This document shows positions 16,066 through 25,679 of a stretch of 40,421 nt of DNA, one piece after another; position 1 is the first letter of the stretch; the number at the start of each line of letters is the position of its first letter. This DNA comes from CAYMWF01 sp964394085 [NCBI: uncultured Gemmatimonadota bacterium] (GTDB lineage Bacteria; GCA-2686955; CAYMWF01). The position numbers and the translations under genes are program-made. Location: NCBI GenBank assembly GCA_964394085.1, contig CAYMWF010000030.1:1-40421 (forward strand), given 5' to 3'. The notes below the pieces were generated by a model. The model ran no database searches and had not been told where the DNA came from. It saw only the letters and a program-made list of their open reading frames with translations.

Positions 16066-17418
16066 GTGCTGGAAAAGGAGGTAAAGTTTTTCGGAAGGAA
16101 TCTCCTGAGGAGAGGCCGCCTCGATTTCCGCTTGCCCGAAAGCATCATCCGTCTGGAGCGTCAGTCCCGGGAAGAGATCGAATCTTTTCAACTCCGGCGA
16201 CTCCTTGACCTGGTCGATTTCGCCAGGGAAAAAGTGTCTGGATATCGTGAACTCTACACCGATATAGACATTCCCGGGGACAGCTTGAAAAATGCGCTGT
16301 CGGTGATTCCCGTCCTCGACAGGCACGAAATAGCAGCCAGGAACAAGCAGTTTATCGCCCGGATTCCCTCCCGGTTGTTCGGTATCCGAACCCGGACGAG
16401 CGGATCAACCGGCTCGCCCCTTCTGGTCGCCCGCTCCCTGGCCAGCATTTCTCTCGAGCATGCTTTCATCCGCCGCATATGGCGCTGGGCCGGCTTCGAA
16501 AAAGGAAAACCGCGGGCTACGATCAGGGGGGACATGATAATACCGGCCGACAGAAGAAAACCGCCATTCTGGTTTTACAACAGGTGGGAGAACCAGCTCA
16601 TAATGTCTTCGTATCACCTGTCGACGGATAACTTTCCGGCCTACCTCGATGCTCTCCGCCGCTTCCGGCCGAGATTCCTCCAGGGATATCCTTCGTCGAT
16701 TTTTCCGCTTGCGAACTGGCTTCTCGAAAACGGGGGAAAGCCGTTCAGCCTTGATGCGGTGCTCACTTCATCCGAAACCGTGACCGGCAGGTTCATAGAG
16801 ACCGTGAAGGCAGCCTTCGGATGTCAGGTGTTCGACTACTACGGTCTGGCTGAGAGATGCGTAATGATCGGAACCTGCGAGAAAGGAACATACCACCAGT
16901 TCCCCGGTTACGGCATCGCGGAGTATCATCCGGCGGAGGGGGCGCCCGGCCTTTCAGAAATCACAGCCACGGGTTTTATTGACAGGGCTATGCCTTTTAT
17001 AAGGTACCGAACGGGCGATCTGGTCGAATACGATCCGTCTGATTCATGCCCATGCGGCAGATTGTTTCCCGTGGTAAGGAGGGTTCTCGGAAGGGATGAT
17101 GATCACATTATCACCGCGTCCGGCGCCCGCGTCGGCAGAATAGACCATATTTTCAAAGGGGATTTTCCGATAATAGAAGCCCAGGTGGTGCAGGAGGAGC
17201 CTGGCGCTCTGTTGATCAGCCTGGTTCCTTCCCGGAGATTTACGAACAGGCATCGGCGATCTCTGGAAGAAAAGTGCATTCGTCTGCTCGGCAGGGATAT
17301 GAAGATCGAAATCCGGGAGGTTCCCTTTATCGAGCGCGGCAGCCATGGTAAGTTTAAAGCCGTAGTATCACGAATCGAACCGGATCACGCCGCCGGAATC
17401 CGAAGGACGGAGCATTAA
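16066..17418 (+). CDS. CapK/phenylacetate-CoA ligase-like adenylating enzyme
   Basis: This 450-residue protein belongs to the PaaK/CapK branch of adenylate-forming enzymes. The phosphate-binding loop is RTRTSGSTGSPLLVARS (about residues 107-123). YYGLAERCVMIGTCEKG (about 260-276) and RYRTGDLVEYDP (about 309-320) are the later adenylation motifs, followed by SCPCGRLFPVVRRVLGRDDD. PaaK makes phenylacetyl-CoA, while CapK-like relatives sit in capsule and polysaccharide loci, where their acid substrate is generally unknown. Activation of an acyl or amino group for polymer decoration is a reasonable inference. The start is GTG with a close GAGG sequence upstream. It lies 20 bases after the small DUF5989-like gene and touches the next gene. 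Confidence 0.85.
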   Translation: MLEKEVKFFGRNLLRRGRLDFRLPESIIRLERQSREEIESFQLRRLLDLVDFAREKVSGYRELYTDIDIPGDSLKNALSVIPVLDRHEIAARNKQFIARIPSRLFGIRTRTSGSTGSPLLVARSLASISLEHAFIRRIWRWAGFEKGKPRATIRGDMIIPADRRKPPFWFYNRWENQLIMSSYHLSTDNFPAYLDALRRFRPRFLQGYPSSIFPLANWLLENGGKPFSLDAVLTSSETVTGRFIETVKAAFGCQVFDYYGLAERCVMIGTCEKGTYHQFPGYGIAEYHPAEGAPGLSEITATGFIDRAMPFIRYRTGDLVEYDPSDSCPCGRLFPVVRRVLGRDDDHIITASGARVGRIDHIFKGDFPIIEAQVVQEEPGALLISLVPSRRFTNRHRRSLEEKCIRLLGRDMKIEIREVPFIERGSHGKFKAVVSRIEPDHAAGIRRTEH

Positions 17419-18912
17419 ATGGATCCCAGAAGGGTTGCCGTATCCTACAATCCCGGATCCGCCTATCCGGTCGATCCGCCTTTTCATCCCGGAACAGCAT
17501 ACCCCGAATATCCCTTCGGAGTCGATGCCGTATCCCGCGGCTCAAATGACGCGTACGCAGGGGTGCGGCATTCGCTGGCATTGCTGGGGCTCGACCGCGA
17601 AGCCTTCGACACACCGGCATGGAATCCCCTGTCATTCCTGATTCGTCCGGGAGGCAGCGTCGTCATCAAACCGAATATGGTGCGCGACTGGCACGATGAA
17701 GATCCATCCCTGGACCCGCTCCTTACCACTCACGGCTCGGTGATTCGGGCTGTTCTCGATTATACGGTGATAGCCCTGGGAGGATCCGGCAGCATCATTA
17801 TCGCGGACTCCTGTCAGAACGATGCGAACCACAAGCGGCTTGTAGATCTACTGCACCTGAACTCGTTCGTTTCGTTTTTGAGTTCCCGAACTGATATTCA
17901 TTTCGAGATCAGGGATCTCAGGCCGGAGCGGGTGGATAAGATCGAAGGGCTCATTGTAAAAAGGCATACCCTCCCCGGTGACCCGGAAGGCTACACTGAG
18001 GTGGATCTGGGTGAGAACAGCGCATTTTGCGATCTCGACTCCGAAATCCTGTCCCTCTTATACGGCGCCGAAACGGATGATGAAAGGATAGCCCTGTGGC
18101 ACGGCCCCGATAAACATATCTATCAGTTCTGCAATACGTTTCTCAATGCGGATGCGATAATAGAAATTCCGAAACTGAAGACGCATCGGAAATCGGGCAT
18201 TACCGTATGTCTTAAAAGTTTCATAGGTCTTCTCGGTTATAAGACCATTGTCCCCCATTTCAGAATGGGGCATCCTGATGAGGGTGGCGATCAATTCAAC
18301 TCCGGTCTCTTGCGTAACCGGGTCGAAACCGTGGTGACTGATCGTTTCCATTACGTGTTCAGGAGGCTCGGTCCGGTTCGAAAAATCAGTGCCGGCATGC
18401 TCCGTGCAGCCGGGAACGTTCTATTCGGCAGAACTGATGAACCTCGCATCAGGTCAGGCAACTGGCACGGAAACGATACGATCTGGCGAACGGTTCTCGA
18501 CGCCGGGCGAATTCTGCTCGAATCAGGGCCGGATGGAGTATTCGAGGGGCAGACCCGCCGGAATGTGTTTTTTATTGTCGACGGAATCACCGGCGGAGAG
18601 AGGAATGGCCCCCTCGCGCCCGACCCGCGGGAGGCGGGAGTTATCCTGACCGGAATGCATCCCGCCGCCGTCGATGCGGCAGCCGCCCGTGTCATGGGGT
18701 TCGAGCCTGGAAAAATTCCCCTCGTAAGAGAATCGTTTTCCCCGAATCCGCATTCTCTTGCACCTTTCGGCATTGACGAGGTATCGATTTTGTCGAACGA
18801 GGCTGCCTGGGAAGGGCCACTTCCCGAATTCGACGGTCCCGGTATACCTTTCGCTCCTCACCGGGGTTGGGTGGGACATATCGAAGCTGGAGATTCCAGG
18901 ATCTCCGTGTAA
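17419..18912 (+). CDS. DUF362 domain protein
   Basis: This 497-residue protein has the DUF362 pattern. VVIKPNMVRDWHDEDPSLDP and LTTHGSVIRAVLDYTVIALG are followed by IIIADSCQ, then NADAIIEIPKLKTHRKSGIT, VCLKSFIGLLGYK, and a late GLMHPAAVDAAAARVMGFE-like segment (ILTGMHPAAVDAAAA). DUF362 proteins are of unknown activity and often carry ferredoxin domains, but none is present here. It is the last gene of the plus arm. Its ATG follows the TAA of the CapK-like gene directly. Because DUF362 with CapK recurs in polysaccharide loci, I infer a linked role in activating or adding a substituent. Its start codon and length are well supported. Confidence 0.83.
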   Translation: MDPRRVAVSYNPGSAYPVDPPFHPGTAYPEYPFGVDAVSRGSNDAYAGVRHSLALLGLDREAFDTPAWNPLSFLIRPGGSVVIKPNMVRDWHDEDPSLDPLLTTHGSVIRAVLDYTVIALGGSGSIIIADSCQNDANHKRLVDLLHLNSFVSFLSSRTDIHFEIRDLRPERVDKIEGLIVKRHTLPGDPEGYTEVDLGENSAFCDLDSEILSLLYGAETDDERIALWHGPDKHIYQFCNTFLNADAIIEIPKLKTHRKSGITVCLKSFIGLLGYKTIVPHFRMGHPDEGGDQFNSGLLRNRVETVVTDRFHYVFRRLGPVRKISAGMLRAAGNVLFGRTDEPRIRSGNWHGNDTIWRTVLDAGRILLESGPDGVFEGQTRRNVFFIVDGITGGERNGPLAPDPREAGVILTGMHPAAVDAAAARVMGFEPGKIPLVRESFSPNPHSLAPFGIDEVSILSNEAAWEGPLPEFDGPGIPFAPHRGWVGHIEAGDSRISV

Positions 18913-18974
18913 ACCTCTTCGATTTTCAATGGTGCGGGCCGAATCGGATTGATCGGTCCGATCCGACATGTATT

Positions 18975-20108
18975 CTAGCGGGTTTTTCTGACGAGATCGT
19001 TTAGAAGCGTTTCATACTCTCCAATAACATTCTCCCAGTAAAAAGGCTCCACCCGCTCAAGGCATGCGCGCGTCATCCGTGCGTGCAGCTCCTCGTCCGA
19101 GAAGAGTTTCAGAACAGCTTCTGCAAATCCATCGGTATCGTCCGGGTCTACGAGTAATCCTGTTTCGTTGTTGCGCACGAGATCCCTGGTGCCGCCGACA
19201 TCTGTTGCTATACAGGGAACACCGTGCGCCATCGCCTCGAGAATAACGTTCGGAAGTCCTTCTCCGAACCGGGACGGCAGAAGAAGGCACCGGCTTCTCC
19301 GCAGATGCTGCGTCAGACGTTCCGGCGGTATCGTCCCCGTAAAGGTCACCGGAAGATTCAACTCTCCGGTCATCTTTTCCATCCAGCTCCGTTCGGGACC
19401 GTCTCCAACCACGACCCAGGATATCCGCCGCAGCCCCCGTTCGGATAAAATTTTTGACGTTTCGATAACCGCTCTCGGATTTTTGTCCGGGATTAACCGT
19501 CCGATGAAAGTTATTATTTCACCGCTGCTCGCCGGGCCCGGAGCGCGGTCGACGCCGTTCGGTAAATAACCGCACCTTGGAAGAACAAGTCGTGGATCGA
19601 GAAAATTACCGCATTCCCTTGAGAAATCATCGAGAAGCAGCGGGGATTGCAGCAGTATCCGGTCGGCGGTCCGGAGTACGGGCGGAATCATCCCTCTCCT
19701 CGGATCGGTATAATCCTTGTATTCGCTTTCACCGCGGATCGAAACGATATAAGGGGTGCCGGTCCGTTTTTTAAAGAGGTGCGCGAGGTATCCCGCCGTA
19801 ACAATCTGATAGGCGACGGCTATATCGATCTTCTTACCGTGACGGGAAAGCGAGCGCATACCGGAGACTATATCAGACCCGAGTCGAACGGGTCCGGCCA
19901 CTTCGAGTACTTTTCTGCGAACCACCGTGTACCCGTCGATCGATTCCAGGGATGGAGTGCCGCGTCCGCCCCTTGTGAAGATAGTGACCTCGTGACGGTC
20001 AGCCAGCCGGCGTGCAAGTCGTGCGGCCTGAAGTTCCGCACCGCCTATATGGAGCGGCGGGAACCTCGTTATGAGGAGAGCTATTCGTAATCCCGGGTCT
20101 GCAGTCAT
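18975..20108 (-). CDS. GT4-family glycosyltransferase (polysaccharide locus, minus arm)
   Basis: This 377-residue GT-B glycosyltransferase starts with IALLITRFPPLHIGGAELQA, the GT4 acceptor-domain opening. The donor domain has IITFIGRLIPDKNPRAVIET (near residue 196) and the complete EX7E motif in EGLPNVILEAMAHGVPCIAT (near 283), and it ends with the typical C-terminal helix. It is the last of eight genes on the minus arm. Its ATG overlaps the stop of the polymerase gene by four bases. It should add a sugar to the lipid-linked repeat unit at the cytoplasmic face of the inner membrane. The stop lies only 62 bases from the convergent DUF362 gene. Confidence 0.9.
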   Translation of the reverse strand: MTADPGLRIALLITRFPPLHIGGAELQAARLARRLADRHEVTIFTRGGRGTPSLESIDGYTVVRRKVLEVAGPVRLGSDIVSGMRSLSRHGKKIDIAVAYQIVTAGYLAHLFKKRTGTPYIVSIRGESEYKDYTDPRRGMIPPVLRTADRILLQSPLLLDDFSRECGNFLDPRLVLPRCGYLPNGVDRAPGPASSGEIITFIGRLIPDKNPRAVIETSKILSERGLRRISWVVVGDGPERSWMEKMTGELNLPVTFTGTIPPERLTQHLRRSRCLLLPSRFGEGLPNVILEAMAHGVPCIATDVGGTRDLVRNNETGLLVDPDDTDGFAEAVLKLFSDEELHARMTRACLERVEPFYWENVIGEYETLLNDLVRKTR

Positions 20109-21532
20109 GCTTCCACGTCGTTCATTCGATCCGCAGGTGTTTCCCGACCTCCAGAGGGAATCGATTCTGATTTCCAGGCCGCCGGATTATCGGCGAGAGC
20201 GAGCATGATCATAACAAGATGCGTAGAGAAAAAGAAATTAATGATATCGGCGAAAAAGGCGTTTACAAGCAGCATGACCCCGGTGGCCTGGAAGAGCATC
20301 AACAGGTGCGGATCTCTGAGCTTCACTTTGAGCCTCGAGGAGGCTCTGAACACCTCGAAGAAGAGATACAGGAGGAAGAATAATCCAAACAGGCCGATCA
20401 TCACAATGGTCAGTACGAATTCGTTGTGCGGCAGGCTCACATTTGAACTGTGATGCATCGCCGCGGTATCGAGAGCACCCATCACACCCAGTAACGCTTC
20501 TATCCATGCCTCTTTGGAATAGCCGATTCCGAAAACTGGCCGTTGAGGGAATATGAGGGAAAATGCCTGGTAATTGGAAGCTCTATCCATGAGCGGCGCA
20601 GAATGGAGAAGCCGGTTCTGGACAACGTCGCTTTCAATGAATACCGGCCAGAACATTACGAGCAGTGCGATACTCATGAGCACCCCTACGGCTAACCACC
20701 TGACAGCTCGAGGGTAGTGATAACCGATGATAATGAGGACCAGGATGAACCCGAACCAGACCGCCCTGACCATACTCATGTAAAGACAGAAAACCATGAC
20801 CATCGCAACGGCCCCGTAAAACCATTTCAAAACCCTGTCCCGGGTTGTCATCAACAGGTATATGGTCGTGATGAATGCAGTATTCATCAACATACCGAAT
20901 TCAACCGCATTGCCGTAAGTCCCGGTCATTCGGCCCTGACGGATGTGAACGCTGGTCAGATCGTCCGGAACGAGCAGCATCGTTCCCGTGATTTCCTGAT
21001 AGATGCCGAGCAGGCACATGTAGAGTCCTGATGCAAGTATTGCATGGAAAATCAGACGGTATGTGCTTGCTTTGATCTGCATATTCCGAATAAGCAGGTA
21101 TAAGATGAACGCAAGGCCGTAACCGTTGAAGAACCACTGGATGTTGATGGTTGCATTCGGGAACCTGAAGCAGTTTACGAGCACGACTGCCGAAAGCAGC
21201 AGCATGGCGAAATCGATCCTCCCGGGGGGACGGATTTTCCAGCGCCTGAGCACATAGCGGAAGAACAGGGATGTCAGGATAAGACCCGCCATGAGCCTGT
21301 TGAATTTAAGATCCGGTATATTGGCGCCTAGCGAGATACCTACAAAGTTGTGAAAAATCGGTTCTCCCAGAATGTAAATGATGATGCCGGTTATCGGGTA
21401 GTAAAATACAAGAAGAGCAACAGCTGCTCCGACCGGGATGATCAAAAGGACGGGCCACAGGCCTGTGGCGACTCCGGCTGTAATGATAACAGCCGCCAAA
21501 ATAATGATTGTCCAGGAGAGCAGCACTTTCAT
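20105..21532 (-). CDS. O-antigen ligase/Wzy-type polymerase
   Basis: This 475-residue integral membrane protein has roughly ten to twelve hydrophobic helices. The best-marked Wzy_C-type segment is the large loop near residues 230-380, with the conserved NYQAFSLIFPQRPVFGIGYS and VSLPHNEFVLTIVMIGLFG. The pattern RxxxxHNxxL and the loop between helices are features of O-antigen ligases and polymerases. In a Wzx/Wzy locus it most likely polymerises the repeat unit on the periplasmic face, but a ligase role cannot be excluded. Its ATG overlaps the deacetylase stop (CGATGA), and its own end overlaps the last glycosyltransferase. Confidence 0.85.
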   Translation of the reverse strand: MKVLLSWTIIILAAVIITAGVATGLWPVLLIIPVGAAVALLVFYYPITGIIIYILGEPIFHNFVGISLGANIPDLKFNRLMAGLILTSLFFRYVLRRWKIRPPGRIDFAMLLLSAVVLVNCFRFPNATINIQWFFNGYGLAFILYLLIRNMQIKASTYRLIFHAILASGLYMCLLGIYQEITGTMLLVPDDLTSVHIRQGRMTGTYGNAVEFGMLMNTAFITTIYLLMTTRDRVLKWFYGAVAMVMVFCLYMSMVRAVWFGFILVLIIIGYHYPRAVRWLAVGVLMSIALLVMFWPVFIESDVVQNRLLHSAPLMDRASNYQAFSLIFPQRPVFGIGYSKEAWIEALLGVMGALDTAAMHHSSNVSLPHNEFVLTIVMIGLFGLFFLLYLFFEVFRASSRLKVKLRDPHLLMLFQATGVMLLVNAFFADIINFFFSTHLVMIMLALADNPAAWKSESIPSGGRETPADRMNDVEA

Positions 21533-22815
21533 CGTCGTTCCGCCTTCCAGGATATTCCGCCGAACCCGGTCCTGTTCAGCAGTGTTCGCGCCTTTAACGC
21601 GGCAGAGGCCACGGGTTTATATATTTTACGTCCCGACTGGAGGTTGAGAAGCCCTATAAACTGCAGATACAGGATGTAATCATCATTCAAACCCCTGAAC
21701 GGATTACCGTAATAGAATCTCGTTATAAGATCGAATCGTTGCCCACGGCGGTTGGGGAGGTTCCCGGTAGCCGCAGTAGCCCGGTAGTCGGCTTTTTTCA
21801 CCGCGAGCTCCTGGGAAAGATCATTGAATCCGTTGCCGGGCCACGCGATATAGTCCACAGGTTGCTCAATGATTTCTTCCAGGATCCTTTTGCTTTCTCT
21901 CAACTCGTAAAGATATCTGGTTTCGCGCTCCTCATCCGTTTCGAAACGCCCGTTTACGTACAACCCGGTTCCAGCCGGACCGGTGGTCGCCTGGTCGGGG
22001 CTTGTCACCGGTGAATCAACTACATCGAATTCGTCGGGATATTGCGGGGTGTCGGAGGTATATTCCGCTATTTCGTCGGAGAGGCGCTCTCTCCAGCCTG
22101 GTTTACTGAAGAAAGATTCAGCGCCTTCTTCCTCCACAAGCCTGACGCATCGTTCCCCCGGTTGGGGATCAGGGAAGAAACGTCTGCATCGCAGGGATTT
22201 GTCGAACCTGTAAACCGGTGTTCCCCAGGGCACTGCCGACTCATCGGCTTTTTTCCTCAGCCAGTAAGGCTTCGAAGCTGGAGCTTCGTTCCAGTCGAGC
22301 CATGGAAAATCATCTCCCGGATGATGAAAATCGATTATTTCCCCGCCGCAGAAGTACCACGTATGTGTAACACCGTGCGACTGGATGCTCACGAGCCCGC
22401 TGTCCGCCATGGCCCTGATCTCGGTTCGGTTCAAATAACCAAGCCATTCGTTGCCCGGGAGGGGCGACCGGTTTCCTCCGGGTTTTAGAAGAGGCCGGGG
22501 TGAATCACCGGGCTGAATGTAATCGGTTGAAACGAATACTGTAGCCGGCACTCCGAATTCCTGCAGAACCGGAAACAGGTGACACCAGTTATCGAGGAAA
22601 CCGTCGTCGAAAGTGAGTACTACGGGTTTAGCCGGGATAGAAGCGCCGTTACGGAGATGCCAGTACAAATCGTCCAGGCTTATTACCTCGAATTTGTTCT
22701 TCCGAAGGTAAGCGAGCTGTCGCCGGAAGGTGCTTACCGGATGAGATAAATGGCCCCACGGATGGTGGTTTCTGCACCCCAAAGAATGATAAATGACAAC
22801 AGGTATGTTAGACAT
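21529..22815 (-). CDS. Polysaccharide deacetylase family protein
   Basis: This 428-residue protein has the NodB fold of family-4 carbohydrate esterases. Motif 1 is VVLTFDDGFLDNWCHLFPVL, with the Asp-Asp metal pair (near residue 69). Motif 2 is SIQSHGVTH, with the two His ligands (near 147). A WPGNGFND segment (near 345) sits where the third motif lies. Members hydrolyse N- or O-acetyl groups from glycans. A long insertion between motifs 2 and 3 (about 155-330) is unusual and may set the substrate. No signal peptide is visible, so it may act in the cytosol or use an uncleaved anchor. AGGAG lies before the ATG. Confidence 0.9.
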   Translation of the reverse strand: MSNIPVVIYHSLGCRNHHPWGHLSHPVSTFRRQLAYLRKNKFEVISLDDLYWHLRNGASIPAKPVVLTFDDGFLDNWCHLFPVLQEFGVPATVFVSTDYIQPGDSPRPLLKPGGNRSPLPGNEWLGYLNRTEIRAMADSGLVSIQSHGVTHTWYFCGGEIIDFHHPGDDFPWLDWNEAPASKPYWLRKKADESAVPWGTPVYRFDKSLRCRRFFPDPQPGERCVRLVEEEGAESFFSKPGWRERLSDEIAEYTSDTPQYPDEFDVVDSPVTSPDQATTGPAGTGLYVNGRFETDEERETRYLYELRESKRILEEIIEQPVDYIAWPGNGFNDLSQELAVKKADYRATAATGNLPNRRGQRFDLITRFYYGNPFRGLNDDYILYLQFIGLLNLQSGRKIYKPVASAALKARTLLNRTGFGGISWKAERR

Positions 22816-22821
22816 ATTCTC

Positions 22822-24150
22822 CTATAACCCTGAGATCCTGCGTACCCGTGGAACCAGTTTCTGTTTGAAAAAATCGATTATGAGATCGACCTCCATCCTG
22901 CCCGGCAGGATGATCTCACGAAGACTGGATTTTGAAACGAGATTATACCGGTAAAGAATGAACACTGCTGCAATTGTATAGGAAATAGTCGAGGTAACCG
23001 CAGCTCCGCGAATTCCCCATCGAGGAATGACAAGTAAATTCAGACAGATATTTGCAACGCATCCCACCAGTGAAGCGATAGCACCGGTTAAAACCATTTT
23101 TCTGGCCTGGAGGGCATTGTTCATAATTGAACAGATACTCAGGAAAAAAACACCAGGCAAAAGAAGAAGAAACGGCAACATCGAATCATGGTAATTTTTT
23201 CCATAGACGAAGTGGATTACCGGCCAGGCCATAAACATTGCAATGGTGATCGCGCACAGGGCGATCAAAATGGTGATTCTGCTTACTGAGGATGTAAGTT
23301 CATCGGCATCCTTTATTCCGAGAGCCGTTACCCGTGGCAGAAATATGGTTGCGATGGAGTCGGGAACATAAATTATTATCGAAATAAGACTCGTGGCGAC
23401 AGCGTATAAACCAACCTGTATCTGTCCGTCAGGGAGGAAGTAGTTTATCAGGAATTTATCTGAATTGATCAGTATAAACAGAGCCAGAACACCCATGTGA
23501 GCCTTTATTCCGAATCCGAGGATCTTTTTTATGATTTTGAAATCGGGAATACCCCTGAACGAGAAACCCGGAAATACGAACACAAAGCCTGTAGCTGCTC
23601 CGAGAACAACGCCGCTCAACCACGATAGAAGAGCGGCAAACAGGCCGAGTCGCAGAATTACGACTGTTATGACGATACCGATAGCAGTAACCGTGACTTC
23701 GACGAGAAATGCGATATTACGCTCGAAGACCATGTTTCTTCCGAGGAGGATCGCCTGCTGACTCCTGGCCAGCATCGCAAACGGTGTTGCAATGGCCGCG
23801 AGAATAAAATGTTCCGGCCTGATACCTTTCAGAAAAGACAGGAAGCCGTGATCCGCGAGCAGGTAAATAGAACAACCGTAGAGGCTTCCGAGCATCAATG
23901 CAAGGGTAAGCACGTTGGATGCGATCCGCTCCCCGGGAAATTCGCGTTTCGAAATGTAATGAACGGTGGCGATTGCGATTCCGAAATTCCCCAGTGCTAT
24001 TACCGACTGAGGAATCAGTGCAATAAGAACATAGTATCCTTTCCCTTCAGGCAGAAGAAGGCGAGCTATAATCACACCGCTTCCGAACCGCACGACCTGC
24101 ATAAAGATCTGCGTCGCGAATGTGGAAATACTGTCCCTTAGAAACCCCAT
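22822..24150 (-). CDS. Wzx-type lipopolysaccharide/exopolysaccharide flippase
   Basis: This 442-residue protein has about twelve hydrophobic helices and a start typical of the family: a short basic head, then IFMQVVRFGSGVIIARLLLPEGKGYYVLIALIP. It belongs to the polysaccharide transporter (MATE/MVF-like) superfamily, which flips undecaprenyl-linked oligosaccharide repeat units across the inner membrane. It lies directly after wzz in the minus arm, with five bases between them, and six bases before the deacetylase. All steps that follow (polymerisation, export) are encoded in the same operon. No truncation is visible. Confidence 0.9.
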   Translation of the reverse strand: MGFLRDSISTFATQIFMQVVRFGSGVIIARLLLPEGKGYYVLIALIPQSVIALGNFGIAIATVHYISKREFPGERIASNVLTLALMLGSLYGCSIYLLADHGFLSFLKGIRPEHFILAAIATPFAMLARSQQAILLGRNMVFERNIAFLVEVTVTAIGIVITVVILRLGLFAALLSWLSGVVLGAATGFVFVFPGFSFRGIPDFKIIKKILGFGIKAHMGVLALFILINSDKFLINYFLPDGQIQVGLYAVATSLISIIIYVPDSIATIFLPRVTALGIKDADELTSSVSRITILIALCAITIAMFMAWPVIHFVYGKNYHDSMLPFLLLLPGVFFLSICSIMNNALQARKMVLTGAIASLVGCVANICLNLLVIPRWGIRGAAVTSTISYTIAAVFILYRYNLVSKSSLREIILPGRMEVDLIIDFFKQKLVPRVRRISGL

Positions 24151-24155
24151 GAGGA

Positions 24156-25655
24156 TCAGTCCTTCTCGGGGATCATAGCGAGGAGGGGAAGCTCGAGGTA
24201 AATTGCCACGTCCCTCTCGTTATCGATGGAGTGATCGAAAAATGCAGCCACGAGACTCAATCCTACACCGAGAAAAAGGCTGACTATTGCACCAAGGATT
24301 ATCAACAGGATGGCGGAAGGTGTAATATTCTCAGCAAATGAGGCGTAGTTGATCACGCTGGCGTTCGAGAGACGGTGATCGCTGAGGGCGAGAATTCGGG
24401 ATTCTTCCTTCTTGTTTATGTGAAGTTCGATGATACCCTCTATGACTTTTTTAGCTTTTTCGAGTTTTTCTATTTGCCGTTGTATTTCATCGATATGATG
24501 GGGGCGGGCCTTAATCTCCTCGATCTGCTGATCAAGCTCTTCTTTTTTTGCTTCGAACCCACTCAAATCCGCTTCGATCGACCGCAACATCATCAGCAGA
24601 TTGTCCCTTTCGGTGTTTCTCCCCGTAACGACATTTGCAGGCAGCATGCTCGGTTCATTTTCCACCAGTTCTTTGAGTTCCGCAATTCGTGCATCTGTCT
24701 CCTTGACCTTCCTGGAATCGGGGCGGTAGGACTGGCGGATCCGCGCTCGTTCAGTCTGAAGACGGGCGATTTCTTCCCTGTAATTCTCAATGACTACATT
24801 GGGTTCCATTGTTTTCTGCACAGTGAGCTCGGGCGGCAGGGCCTCAACATGCGCGAGGAGAACGGCTCGTTTTTTTCTGAGTTCTTCCATTTCGTAACAG
24901 GTTTTGTTCAGCTCGAGGGTCAGGCTGTTTATCCTGTCCAGCATGATTCTGATTTCCGTTTCCGCGTCGGAGACTTGCGCTCTATCCTTGAGAGATGCGA
25001 TTTCATCGCTTAAATCCTTGAGGGACTGTTCGTTTATTGCAATCTGCTCTTCGTAGAAACCGGTGGTGCCGCGCCGCTCGGCGAGGATTTTCCGGCTGCC
25101 GAGGTAGGTTCTCGTTATATCATTCACTACCGAGACCGCCTCTGTCGGATCTTTGGAGCGATACCGCAATGTGATTACAGAGGATTCAAGTTCCGCGTCC
25201 GTTTCCGTGTTCTCTTTTAGACTGAGAACCGCGAGTGATTTAAAGTAATCGGTTTCTTTAATCACTTTGGCGGAAAAGAAACCCCCTAAAGCACCGAAAA
25301 TAGATTTGATGAACGACTCATCCTCTTCCTTCTCCCTCATCTTTTCCTGCAGCCCGAGATTATCGGCAACCCTTTCGAGGATCAGGTCGGATCTGAGGAA
25401 TTCCATCTGGGATTCCATCTCCTCCGTGCGATCCAGAATGCTTCTATAGCGTGTGCTGACAAAAGGGGTAAGTGAAACATTCCGCTCGAGCATGATCTGA
25501 CTGGCAGCCTCATACTTGTCAGGCAAGATGATACCTACAATGGCGACCAGCACTACAGTTACGATGAATAACCTTGTGATGAACTTCTTTCGTTTGAAAA
25601 CGATCTCCAGGATGTCTCGAACTGAAATCCTGTCTCTGAGTTCTAATTGTTCCAT
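24156..25655 (-). CDS. Wzz/GumC-type chain length determinant
   Basis: This 499-residue inner-membrane protein has one helix near residues 29-49 (KKFITRLFIVTVVLVAIVGI) and a second near 435-465 (ILLIILGAIVSLFLGVGLSLV). The long stretch between them is largely coiled coil, about residues 200-420, as usual for polysaccharide co-polymerases that set chain length and contact the export channel. The end YLELPLLAMIPEKD matches the linker that precedes a tyrosine kinase domain in fused proteins, so the kinase part is split off. The separate kinase-like gene at 27111-27785 has lost key residues. GGGAGG lies nine bases before the ATG. Confidence 0.9.
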   Translation of the reverse strand: MEQLELRDRISVRDILEIVFKRKKFITRLFIVTVVLVAIVGIILPDKYEAASQIMLERNVSLTPFVSTRYRSILDRTEEMESQMEFLRSDLILERVADNLGLQEKMREKEEDESFIKSIFGALGGFFSAKVIKETDYFKSLAVLSLKENTETDAELESSVITLRYRSKDPTEAVSVVNDITRTYLGSRKILAERRGTTGFYEEQIAINEQSLKDLSDEIASLKDRAQVSDAETEIRIMLDRINSLTLELNKTCYEMEELRKKRAVLLAHVEALPPELTVQKTMEPNVVIENYREEIARLQTERARIRQSYRPDSRKVKETDARIAELKELVENEPSMLPANVVTGRNTERDNLLMMLRSIEADLSGFEAKKEELDQQIEEIKARPHHIDEIQRQIEKLEKAKKVIEGIIELHINKKEESRILALSDHRLSNASVINYASFAENITPSAILLIILGAIVSLFLGVGLSLVAAFFDHSIDNERDVAIYLELPLLAMIPEKD

Positions 25656-25679
25656 GTAGTCATTCCTCCCGGAATCTTT

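Noticed and set aside
18913-18974. Bidirectional terminator between the convergent operons
   Set aside because: GATCGGTCCGATC and CGGAT/ATCCG pair, but no T run follows in either direction, so it is too weak to list.
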